In this document: piece by piece, positions 1 through 5,526 of the stretch
How positions within the stretch are numbered: position 1 is the stretch's first letter
Layout of the letters: each line of letters begins with the position of its first letter
DNA from: Bacillota bacterium
GTDB taxonomy: Bacteria; Bacillota; Clostridia; Oscillospirales; Ruminococcaceae
Assembly (NCBI GenBank): GCA_029550985.1
Contig: JAKPGH010000033.1
Location: 1 to 5,933, forward strand
Reading direction: 5' to 3'
Length of the DNA: 5,933 nucleotides
The notes under the pieces: generated by a model
Seen by the model: the letters and a program-made list of their open reading frames with translations, nothing else
The model's database searches: none
What the model was told of the DNA's origin: nothing
Translations under genes and position numbers: made by a program

Positions 1-95
1 CGAATAAATTCTCTGGTATTGTATTGATTATATTCCAATATTTGAAATTGTCAAACGGCATATGTCATATATTTTTTGCGCTAATATAGACAAAA

Positions 96-108
96 TGTCA
101 AATTGACA
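96..108. promoter_or_regulatory. Perfect palindrome overlapping a -35 box (candidate operator)
   Basis: The 13-mer TGTCAAATTGACA is a perfect inverted repeat with 6-bp arms around a single central A. It fits the T-N11-A pattern of LysR-type boxes, although that pattern is loose. Its right arm is a consensus -35 hexamer (TTGACA), so a protein bound here would directly affect RNA polymerase at the candidate acd promoter. A related half-site (TTGTCA) occurs at 48-53. The dyad is seen directly; its use as an operator is inference. Confidence 0.45.
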
Positions 109-132
109 ATTCTGTTTGCAATATGGTAAAGT
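103..132 (+). promoter_or_regulatory. Candidate sigma-A promoter for the acd-etf operon
   Basis: A perfect -35 TTGACA (103-108) is followed after 18 bp by TAAAGT (127-132), which matches the -10 consensus at four of six positions. Transcription would start near 139, giving a 5' leader of about 290 nt. That unusually long leader would include the structured element at 252-360. Weaker alternatives exist, such as TTGTCA at 48-53 with TATTTT at 70-75, or TATATT at 163-168, so the exact start is uncertain. Confidence 0.4.
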
Positions 133-137
133 ACCAA

Positions 138-164
138 TTAGAATCGATATTAGAATGTATTCTA
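138..164. repeat. Tandem TTAGAAT repeats and a 14-bp dyad near the predicted transcription start
   Basis: TTAGAAT occurs twice in direct orientation (138-144 and 150-156), 12 bp apart, with CGATA between them. The second copy overlaps the inverted repeat TAGAAT-GT-ATTCTA (151-164), which has perfect 6-bp arms. The 8-mer AATCGATA at 142-149 is shared with two places in the lysR-dehydratase intergenic region. The position just downstream of the candidate promoter suits a repressor site. No known regulator consensus was recognised. Confidence 0.4.
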
Positions 165-251
165 TATTTTAAGCAAGGCGCATGGGACAAGGCAAACAGC
201 AAACGATCTGTTCTTTCTTTTTTTCTAAGCTATGTTAATTTTTTATCAGTC

Positions 252-360
252 CACCTGACAGGTGAGGAGGCGTGTGCATGGCAACCGCCATCACCCGCCA
301 CGCACCGCGGGGTTGGCAGGGATTCGCTCTGCCGGGCCGGGACTTTGCGCGGGTGATGGT
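252..360 (+). other. GC-rich structured mRNA leader of the acd operon (unassigned)
   Basis: A GC-rich block interrupts AT-rich DNA. Bases 288-298 (CCATCACCCGC) are perfectly complementary to 349-359 (GCGGGTGATGG), an 11-bp stem. Inside it lies a 7-bp hairpin, GGCAGGG (315-321) with CTCTGCC (327-333), one G-U pair and a 5-nt loop. A competing fold pairs ATGGC (278-282) with GCCAT (287-291) and GCGTG (270-274) with CACGC (299-303), which would break the long stem. A small dyad CACCTG-A-CAGGTG precedes it at 252-264. Mutually exclusive folds are typical of regulated leaders. I do not recognise any known riboswitch or T-box signature; there is no U-run after 359, so any control is more likely translational than by intrinsic termination. 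Confidence 0.4.
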
Positions 361-520
361 TCCGTTTGACTGCGAGCTACCGGGAAACTTTGGCAACACA
401 ATCACTTTGAAATATGGAGGTCTTGTAAATGGTCTTTACAGAGCAGCACCAATTAATCCGCAAGCTGGCTCGGGATTTCGCCGAAAAAGAACTGGCGCCC
501 ATTGCAGCCACAGTGGATGA
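278..520 (+). CDS. Possible small leader ORF with strong ribosome site (unrecognised)
   Basis: An ATG at 278 follows AGGAGG (265-270) with a 7-nt spacer, as good a translation start as any in the window. The frame runs 80 codons to a TGA at 518-520 and therefore overlaps the first 92 bases of the acyl-CoA dehydrogenase gene in another frame. The predicted peptide begins MATAITRHAPRGW and contains no motif, signal peptide or membrane segment that I recognise. Its start codon lies inside the alternative hairpin 278-282/287-291. It could be a translated leader that couples ribosome movement to the RNA fold or to acd initiation, or an accidental frame. The overlap and lack of a recognisable domain keep confidence low. 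Confidence 0.22.
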   Translation: MATAITRHAPRGWQGFALPGRDFARVMVPFDCELPGNFGNTITLKYGGLVNGLYRAAPINPQAGSGFRRKRTGAHCSHSG

Positions 521-1562
521 AACTGGGGAATTCCCCAAAGAAGTCATTCAAAAGATGGCGGACGCTGGGTTCTTCGGCATCAAAGTACCCCAGGAACTGG
601 GCGGAGCGGGTGCCGACACCGTCTCCTACGTCATCGTGATGGAGGAAATCACACGGGTCTGCGCCGTTGCCAGCCTCTATGTTTCTTCCCCCAACTCCCT
701 GTCCGGCGCTCCCTTCCTGCTGGGCGGAACTCCCGAGCAGCAGAAGAAATACATACCCGGCGCAGTCACCAACAAGCACGTCGTCTGCTTCGGACTCACC
801 GAGCCGGGCGCAGGCTCCGACGCCGGCGCCATGGTCACCACCGCGGTGGATTGCGGCGACCACTATGTCCTCAACGGCCGCAAAACCTTTATCACCATGG
901 CGCCTCTGTCCGACTACGCCGTCATCTTTGCCAAAACCGATATGAAGGCCGGCACCCGGGGCATCACCGCCTTTGTGGTGGACATGAAGTCCCCCGGCGT
1001 CAGCCTGGGCAAGCCGGAAAAGAAGATGGGCCTCATCGGCTGCCCCACCAGCGACATCATTCTGGAAGATGTCCGCGTTCCCAAAGAAAACATTCTCGGC
1101 GAAGTGAACAAGGGCTTTGCCATCGCCATGAAAACCCTGGACACCGGTCGTATCGGCGTGGCCAGCCAGGGTATCGGCATCGCCCAGGGTGCCCTGGACG
1201 AAACCATCAAGTATGTCAAGGAGCGCAAACAGTTTGGAAAGCCCCTGAGCAAGATGCAGTCCATCGCCTTTGACATTGCCGACATGCAGACCAAGCTGAC
1301 CGCCGCCAAGCTGATGGTTTACGAGGCTGCCGCCATGTGCGACCGCGGCGAAAACTACACCACCCAAGCGGCCATGGCCAAGTACTACGCCACCGAAACC
1401 GCCGTGGAAATTGTGGGCCGCTGCCTGCAGCTCCATGGTGGCTACGGCTACATCAAAGATTACGCCATCGAGCGCATGTACCGCGACTGCAGAGTGTTCA
1501 CCATCTACGAGGGAACCAGCCAGGTGCAGAAGATCGTCATTTCCAACTCGCTGCTGAAGTAA
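429..1562 (+). CDS. Acyl-CoA dehydrogenase / enoyl-CoA reductase (Etf-dependent)
   Basis: This is a 377-residue FAD flavoprotein of the short-chain acyl-CoA dehydrogenase family, full length for that family. The N-terminal helical domain begins FTEQHQLIRKLARDFAEKE. The first family signature (GLTEPGAGSDAGA) is at 122-134, and the second (QxxGGxGYxxDxxxxR) starts at Q334. The catalytic base is Glu361 in IYEGTSQVQ near the C terminus. GGAGG at 416-420 lies 8 nt before the ATG and fixes the start. With etfB and a ferredoxin-fused etfA directly downstream, it probably works as a cytoplasmic 2-enoyl-CoA reductase accepting electrons from NADH through Etf, like CarC, AcdA/AcdB or acryloyl-CoA reductase. 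Two positions depart from what I recall as usual: ITM at 155-157, where relatives often have ITN, and TSQVQ where TSEIQ is common. The substrate is not determined; family assignment is firm. Confidence 0.95.
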   Translation: MVFTEQHQLIRKLARDFAEKELAPIAATVDETGEFPKEVIQKMADAGFFGIKVPQELGGAGADTVSYVIVMEEITRVCAVASLYVSSPNSLSGAPFLLGGTPEQQKKYIPGAVTNKHVVCFGLTEPGAGSDAGAMVTTAVDCGDHYVLNGRKTFITMAPLSDYAVIFAKTDMKAGTRGITAFVVDMKSPGVSLGKPEKKMGLIGCPTSDIILEDVRVPKENILGEVNKGFAIAMKTLDTGRIGVASQGIGIAQGALDETIKYVKERKQFGKPLSKMQSIAFDIADMQTKLTAAKLMVYEAAAMCDRGENYTTQAAMAKYYATETAVEIVGRCLQLHGGYGYIKDYAIERMYRDCRVFTIYEGTSQVQKIVISNSLLK

Positions 1563-1578
1563 TAGGGAGGATGCCATC

Positions 1579-2364
1579 ATGAAAATTATTGTCTGTGTCA
1601 AGCAGGTTCCCGACACCAACGAGGTCAAAATCGACCCGGTGAAGGGAACGCTGATTCGCGAAGGAGTGCCCAGTATCCTGAACCCCGACGACGCCAACGC
1701 TTTGGAGGCGGCGCTGCAACTCAAGGACGCCAACCCCGACACCAAAGTCACCGTCGTCACCATGGGACCGCCCCAAGCCAAAATCATGCTGCGGGAATGC
1801 CTCGCCATGGGAGCCGACGAGGCGGTGCTGCTCAGCGACCGCGCCTTTGCCGGCGCCGACACCTGGGCCACCTCCAACACTTTGGCCCACGCCATCCGCA
1901 AGCTGGGTGGAGCCGACATCATCTTTGCCGGCCGCCAGGCCATCGACGGCGACACTGCGCAGGTTGGCCCTCAAATTGCCACCCGCCTGAACCTGCCCCA
2001 GGTAACCTACGTCCAGGACATTCAGCTCCAGGGGGACAAGCTGATGGTGCAGCGCCAGTTGGAGGACGGCTACGAAATCATCGAAATTGCAATGCCCTGC
2101 CTGCTCACCGCCGTCAAGGAGCTCAACAAGCCCCGCTACATGAGCGTGGGACGGATTGTCAACGCCTACAAGCAGGAAATTACCGTCTGGGGCATTAAGG
2201 ATTTGGGCATCAGCGATGCCGAAGTGGGCCTCAAGGCTTCCCCCACCCAAGTGTTCCGCTCCTTTACCCCCCCGCCCAAGGGCAAAGGACAAATTTTCAC
2301 CGGCCAGCCCAAAGACATGGTGCGCAGCGTTCTTACCGATTTGCGGAATAAGCATCTGATATAG
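1579..2364 (+). CDS. etfB: Electron transfer flavoprotein beta subunit
   Basis: This 261-residue protein has the standard EtfB length and opening (MKIIVCVKQVPDTNEVKIDP). It pairs with EtfA to carry electrons between NADH, ferredoxin and the acyl-CoA dehydrogenase in the cytoplasm. Residues 118-130 read GRQAIDGDTAQVG. The AIDGDTAQVG loop is characteristic of anaerobe-type Etfs that bind a second FAD in the beta subunit, where respiratory Etfs hold AMP, so it supports a bifurcating or related NADH-linked enzyme. The C-terminal arm (about 195-261), ending in RNKHLI, is the part that embraces EtfA in this family. The gene starts 16 nt after the acd stop, with GGGAGG at 1565-1570 and an 8-nt spacer, and is clearly co-transcribed. 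NADH binding and actual bifurcation are inferred from relatives. Confidence 0.96.
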   Translation: MKIIVCVKQVPDTNEVKIDPVKGTLIREGVPSILNPDDANALEAALQLKDANPDTKVTVVTMGPPQAKIMLRECLAMGADEAVLLSDRAFAGADTWATSNTLAHAIRKLGGADIIFAGRQAIDGDTAQVGPQIATRLNLPQVTYVQDIQLQGDKLMVQRQLEDGYEIIEIAMPCLLTAVKELNKPRYMSVGRIVNAYKQEITVWGIKDLGISDAEVGLKASPTQVFRSFTPPPKGKGQIFTGQPKDMVRSVLTDLRNKHLI

Positions 2365-2376
2365 GGGGATTTCAAA

Positions 2377-3561
2377 ATGAGCGTAACAGTAATTGAAGAA
2401 AAGTGCAAAGGCTGCAAGCTGTGCATCAAGGCTTGCCCTTTTGAAGCCATCGAAATGAAAGGCAAAGTCGCCTCCATCAAAGACAACTGCACCGGCTGCG
2501 GCGTCTGCGCGGAGGCCTGCCCCTTCCACGCCATTGAGAAGACGGAAGAGGAAAAGGAAGTCAAAGACCTTTCCGCCTACAAGGGCGTTTGGGTATTTGC
2601 CGAGCAGCGGGAAGGCAAGCTGATGCCCGTGGTCGCCGAGCTGTTGGGCAAAGGCGCCGAACTTGCCGCCGACATTGGAACCCATCTGGCCGCGGTTCTC
2701 TGCGGACATGAGGTGGACCATCTGGCCGACGAGCTGATTGGCTGGGGCGCCGACAAGGTGTATGTCTACGACCACCAGCTGCTGACCCAGTACACCAGCG
2801 ACGGCTATGCTCTGACCATCAAGCAGGCCATCGACCAGTTCAAGCCGGAAATTGTCCTGTACGGCGCCACCCATATCGGCCGCGACCTGGCTCCCAGACT
2901 GGCCGCCATGGCCAACACCGGACTGACCGCCGACTGCACCGGCCTGGAAATCGACCCCGAGGACAAGAAAATCAAGCAGACCCGTCCGGCCTTTGGCGGC
3001 AACCTGATGGCGACCATCGTCTGCCCCAACCACCGTCCTCAGATGTCTACGGTGCGCCCCGGCGTCATGAGCAAACGGGAGTTTGATTCCAACCGCAAGG
3101 GCGAAATCATTCGGGTCACTCCCAACCTGCAGGACAGCGACATCCGCACCAAAGTCAAAGAAGTGGTCAAAACCATGCGGGAAACCGTTTCCCTCACCGA
3201 CGCCGAAGTCATTGTCTCCGGCGGAAAAGGCCTGGGCTGCCCCGAAGGCTTTGCATTAATCAAGCAGCTTGCCGACAAGCTGGGCGGTGTGGTCGGCGCC
3301 AGCCGTGCCGCCGTGGATGCCGGATGGATCGACCACTCCCATCAGGTCGGCCAGACCGGAACCACCGTCAAACCCAAGATATATGTTGCCTGCGGTATCT
3401 CCGGCGCCATTCAGCACCTGGCCGGCATGCAGAATTCCGACTACATCATCGCCATCAACAAAAACGAAGATGCCCCCATCTTCGAGGTGGCGGACTACGG
3501 AATTGTTGGCGACCTGTATCAGGTCATTCCCGAAATGATTGCCCAGTTGGATGAAATGTAA
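2377..3561 (+). CDS. etfA: EtfA with N-terminal 2x[4Fe-4S] ferredoxin domain (CarE-like)
   Basis: At 394 residues this is longer than an ordinary EtfA (about 320-345) because a ferredoxin domain is fused in front. Two cluster motifs are complete: C10-x2-C13-x2-C16-x3-C20-P and C38-x2-C41-x2-C44-x3-C48-P. A charged linker (about 52-66) leads into the Etf alpha domain from about 70. The C-terminal FAD domain (about 275-394) shows GGKGLG at 282-287, the conserved S309-R310, VGQTGTTVKP at 324-333 and the EtfA signature IYVACGISGAIQH from 335. The same architecture occurs in CarE of the caffeyl-CoA reductase of Acetobacterium, where the extra clusters are thought to pass electrons to or from ferredoxin. 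The SD GGGGG (2364-2368) overlaps the etfB stop codon, with a 12-nt gap between genes. Role in bifurcation is inferred. Confidence 0.96.
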   Translation: MSVTVIEEKCKGCKLCIKACPFEAIEMKGKVASIKDNCTGCGVCAEACPFHAIEKTEEEKEVKDLSAYKGVWVFAEQREGKLMPVVAELLGKGAELAADIGTHLAAVLCGHEVDHLADELIGWGADKVYVYDHQLLTQYTSDGYALTIKQAIDQFKPEIVLYGATHIGRDLAPRLAAMANTGLTADCTGLEIDPEDKKIKQTRPAFGGNLMATIVCPNHRPQMSTVRPGVMSKREFDSNRKGEIIRVTPNLQDSDIRTKVKEVVKTMRETVSLTDAEVIVSGGKGLGCPEGFALIKQLADKLGGVVGASRAAVDAGWIDHSHQVGQTGTTVKPKIYVACGISGAIQHLAGMQNSDYIIAINKNEDAPIFEVADYGIVGDLYQVIPEMIAQLDEM

Positions 3562-3562
3562 T

Positions 3563-4237
3563 ATGAAGAAGGAGACGATTTCGGTTCGATTGCTGTACCG
3601 CATTGGCTTTTACGTCATCGGGCTTTTGTTCCTGGCCTTTGGCGTGGCCGTTGCCTCCAACTCCGAACTGGGTATTTCCCCCACCAATTCCCTGCCCTTT
3701 GCCATCAGCGCAGCCTGCGGGATTAAGGTGGGCACCATCATCATTTTGGAGTTTAGCTGTTACATCATCGTGCAGATGATACTCCTTCGGCAGTTTAAGC
3801 CGTCGTACTTTATCCAGCTTGTGTTTTCCACCATCTTCGGCTACTTTGTGGATTTCGCAAAGTTTGTGCTGGGCACCTTTTGCCTTGCCTCTTACCCCGG
3901 GCGGCTTTTGATGCTGGCCGTCAGCATTGTCCTGGTGGCGTTGGGCCTGGTGTTCTACCTCAGCGCCGAACTGGTGCCCATGCCCATGGAGGGAATGTGC
4001 CTTGCCATCAACCAGAAACTGCCCAAGGCACCGTTCCACCGAATCAAAATCTTTGCCGACTGCATCAGCGTCATCCTTGCCGCCATCATTTCCCTGATTT
4101 TCACCGGCGGCTTGTCGGTGGTGCGGGAGGGCACCGTCATCTCCGCCCTTTTCATCGGCAAGACCATGGGAATTTTCAACAAGCCTCTGAAGCCCATTCT
4201 CCACAACATCTGCTTCGGCGAAGAGGCCGCCCGTTAA
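3563..4237 (+). CDS. YczE/YyaS/YitT-like (DUF6198-type) multi-pass membrane protein
   Basis: This 224-residue, strongly hydrophobic protein has about six membrane segments, roughly 13-32, 57-75, 82-106, 113-135, 165-185 and 190-206. Family-like motifs are GISPTNSLPF (37-46), PMEG (141-144) and REGTVISALFIGK (188-200). These suggest the YczE/YitT superfamily, whose biochemical function is poorly known; a transport role is only a guess. I chose ATG 3563, which lies one base after the etfA stop (TAATATG) and suggests translational coupling. In-frame starts at 3539 (TTG) and 3551 (ATG) inside etfA are possible. There is only a weak SD-like GGATGA at 3549-3554. An AAGGAG at 3569-3574 falls inside the gene and serves no good start. 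As last gene of an acyl-CoA reductase operon it could move a substrate or product acid. Confidence 0.8.
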   Translation: MKKETISVRLLYRIGFYVIGLLFLAFGVAVASNSELGISPTNSLPFAISAACGIKVGTIIILEFSCYIIVQMILLRQFKPSYFIQLVFSTIFGYFVDFAKFVLGTFCLASYPGRLLMLAVSIVLVALGLVFYLSAELVPMPMEGMCLAINQKLPKAPFHRIKIFADCISVILAAIISLIFTGGLSVVREGTVISALFIGKTMGIFNKPLKPILHNICFGEEAAR

Positions 4238-4262
4238 CAGCCTCTACAACCGACATGCAATC

Positions 4263-4295
4263 AAAAAAGGTGCCAAAAATTTGGCACCTTTTTTT
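4263..4295. terminator. Bidirectional intrinsic terminator
   Basis: GGTGCCAA (4269-4276) pairs with TTGGCACC (4281-4288) around an AAAT loop, flanked by six As on the left and seven Ts on the right. Read left to right it ends the acd-etf-membrane-protein operon 25 nt after its stop. Read on the other strand it has an equal stem and U-tract and ends the lysR transcript. The A-T flanks extend the stem further. Confidence 0.92.
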
Positions 4296-4322
4296 CTGCA
4301 AAGGCGGCGAGGGTTTCTACAC

Positions 4323-5258
4323 TCAGTTAACCGGCGCCACCTGGGCTTGCTTTTCCAACTGGCGTGCGTTTACCTGGTCCACCACTTCTAAAAACTTATG
4401 TACGGCGGGATTATCGTCGTCCTTTCGCCATATGGCGGAGATGCTGATATATTCGTACGGCCCTTCCAGGGGGATAAACACCACGTCGTCCATCTTGGTA
4501 AAGTACTGAACGGCGTACTCCGGCATGATGGAAATGCCAATGCCGGCGGAAACCAGAAGGAGAATGGTTTCCAAATCGGCGGAGGTGCCCACCACTTTGG
4601 GAATAAAGCCGGATTCCGCAAAATTTTCGGGAATTTCATATCTTCTGGCCAGAACATCCTCATAGTATCTGGTCAAAAAGAATTGTTCGTTTCGCAGATC
4701 GTAACGGCGAATGGAGCTCAGCTGCGCATAGGGATGCTTGGCGGGAAGGACGGCGCAAAGGGGGTATCTGCGGATTTCCTTTTTTTCAAAGTCTCCGATT
4801 TCGCTGTCGGAATAGCAGATGTTAAAAACCAGGTCTACCTTTTTTCTTTCCAGATGAAGCAGCAAATCCAGATGAGGTTTCCGAAACAGGTTAAACCGGA
4901 TGTTGGGGTAGTTGGCGTGGTAGGCCTTGACAAAATCCTTGACGCATGAATGTTCCGTGCCCCTGACATAGCCGATGTTTAAAAAGCCTTCTTCGCCTCT
5001 GGCGGCCCGCTCGGTCTTGTCGATGGCAATTCGGGTGCGTTCCAAAATAGCCTTGGCCTCTTCCAGAAATACCTCTCCGGCAGGGGTCAGCTCCACCTTT
5101 CGCTTGTCGCGGTTGAACAGTTTGACCCCCAACTGTTCTTCCAGCGACTGAATGTGTTGGGTAATGGCCGTTTGGGAAATAAAGTGCTGTTTGCCCGCCT
5201 CGGTAAAGTTCAGGCATTTGGCGGCAGTGATAAAGTACTGCAGTTGATTCATCGTCAT
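4323..5258 (-). CDS. LysR-family transcriptional regulator
   Basis: This 311-residue protein has the usual LysR length. The N-terminal winged helix-turn-helix spans about 3-62, with the recognition segment around FTEAGKQHFISQTAITQHI (18-36) and the typical LEEQLGVKLFNR and LTPAGE stretches after it. A linker helix (about 63-90) leads to the periplasmic-binding-protein-like effector domain (about 91-295), which includes LVSAGIGISIMPEYA at 235-249. Start at 5258: AAGAGG lies 9 nt upstream on this strand; a second ATG at 5252 is less well spaced. It is divergent from the 2-hydroxyacyl-CoA dehydratase gene and convergent with the acd-etf operon, so it most likely controls the dehydratase genes and perhaps the acd operon, in response to a pathway acid or CoA ester. 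The effector cannot be predicted. Confidence 0.95.
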   Translation of the reverse strand: MTMNQLQYFITAAKCLNFTEAGKQHFISQTAITQHIQSLEEQLGVKLFNRDKRKVELTPAGEVFLEEAKAILERTRIAIDKTERAARGEEGFLNIGYVRGTEHSCVKDFVKAYHANYPNIRFNLFRKPHLDLLLHLERKKVDLVFNICYSDSEIGDFEKKEIRRYPLCAVLPAKHPYAQLSSIRRYDLRNEQFFLTRYYEDVLARRYEIPENFAESGFIPKVVGTSADLETILLLVSAGIGISIMPEYAVQYFTKMDDVVFIPLEGPYEYISISAIWRKDDDNPAVHKFLEVVDQVNARQLEKQAQVAPVN

Positions 5259-5304
5259 CGGATTTTGCCTCTTTGTTAAGATAATATCAAATTAAAAGAC
5301 ACCC

Positions 5305-5320
5305 ATAAGCCTTTGCTTAT
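5305..5320. promoter_or_regulatory. 16-bp dyad at the lysR transcription start
   Basis: ATAAGC (5305-5310) and GCTTAT (5315-5320) form a perfect inverted repeat around CTTT. It overlaps the last bases of the predicted lysR -10 box and the likely start point near 5312. This placement suits autorepression by the LysR protein. It could also form a small 5' hairpin in the lysR mRNA. Operator function is inferred. Confidence 0.4.
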
Positions 5321-5347
5321 TATACAGCAAAAGGGGCACTAAATCAA
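5319..5347 (-). promoter_or_regulatory. Sigma-A promoter of the lysR gene
   Basis: On the - strand, TTGATT (5347-5342, four of six matches) is followed after exactly 17 bp by a perfect TATAAT (5324-5319). The predicted start near 5312 gives a leader of about 54 nt before the ATG at 5258. This is the best promoter match in the window. Confidence 0.7.
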
Positions 5348-5404
5348 ACCAATTCTTCGATGGGATTATGTAAAAATCATCAAATCGATAAGATTCTACT
5401 TATT

Positions 5405-5419
5405 GAAAACGCGGTTTTC
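5405..5419. promoter_or_regulatory. 15-bp dyad upstream of the dehydratase promoter (candidate LysR site)
   Basis: GAAAAC (5405-5410) and GTTTTC (5414-5419) form a perfect inverted repeat around GCG, ending 4 bp before the predicted -35 box. It is centred about 49 bp before the predicted start. A second, looser palindrome, ATC-N2-ATCGAT-N2-GAT (5379-5394), sits farther upstream at about -74. LysR activators commonly bind paired sites near -65 and -35, so the geometry is suggestive, but binding is inferred. Confidence 0.4.
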
Positions 5420-5423
5420 CTTA

Positions 5424-5454
5424 TTGGCGATTTTTCGGCTCCAGGCACTATAAT
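5424..5454 (+). promoter_or_regulatory. Promoter of the 2-hydroxyacyl-CoA dehydratase gene
   Basis: A perfect TATAAT (5449-5454) is preceded by TTGGCG (5424-5429, four of six matches) with a long 19-bp spacer. A strong -10 with a weak and overspaced -35 is typical of promoters that need an activator, which fits the divergent LysR gene. The predicted start near 5461 leaves a leader of about 66 nt. Confidence 0.55.
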
Positions 5455-5476
5455 ACACACAACGGTATTGTTAAAT

Positions 5477-5516
5477 TTTAGACGAAATTGTAATCGATAC
5501 AAAAATTTAGACGAAA
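5477..5516. repeat. 11-bp direct repeat flanking a T-N11-A dyad in the dehydratase leader
   Basis: TTTAGACGAAA occurs twice (5477-5487 and 5506-5516), 29 bp start to start. Between them lies TTGTAATCGATACAA (5488-5502), whose core TGTAATCGATACA fits T-N11-A with partial dyad symmetry. The second repeat runs into the ribosome site. Binding of a protein or an RNA-level regulator here would affect transcription just after the start or translation of the dehydratase. The repeats are seen; the role is inferred. Confidence 0.45.
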
Positions 5517-5523
5517 GGTGATC
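5514..5523 (+). promoter_or_regulatory. Ribosome binding site that supports a GTG start
   Basis: AAAGGTGATC contains GGTGATC, fully complementary to the 3' end of 16S rRNA (GATCACC). It lies just upstream of GTG 5527 and is the reason for choosing this start. The in-frame GTG at 5518 lies inside the site itself, and the in-frame ATG at 5560 has no ribosome site. Confidence 0.7.
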
Positions 5524-5526
5524 GTT

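Larger units (their letters stand above)
1..251. promoter_or_regulatory. AT-rich upstream regulatory region of the acd-etf operon
   Basis: No credible gene is seen here. The only open frame (ATG at 123, 77 codons) has no ribosome site and an unconvincing composition. The stretch is strongly AT-rich and carries several short dyads: TTTGA-N5-TCAAA at 41-55, ATATG-T-CATAT at 60-70, TGTCAA-A-TTGACA at 96-108, and TAGAAT-GT-ATTCTA at 151-164. The density of dyads next to promoter-like hexamers suggests regulator binding. No specific regulator can be named from the sequence. Confidence 0.6.

Noticed and set aside
300..345. Resemblance of the CACCGCGGGG and GGGATTCG segments to T-box or tRNA T-arm sequence
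   Set aside because: The T-box core (GGGTGGNACCGCG) is not present, and no tRNA cloverleaf or acceptor stem can be drawn on either strand.
123..356. 77-codon frame starting at ATG 123
   Set aside because: No ribosome site, start inside the promoter region, and no family resemblance.
453..1955. 500-codon open frame on the - strand opposite acd and etfB
   Set aside because: It is the antisense shadow of GC-rich codons in two well-identified genes. The protein shows no recognisable domain and crosses a gene boundary.
1537..3033. 498-codon open frame on the - strand opposite etfB and etfA
   Set aside because: Same cause: an antisense frame kept open by codon bias in the real genes, with low-complexity Gly/Val/Asp-rich composition.
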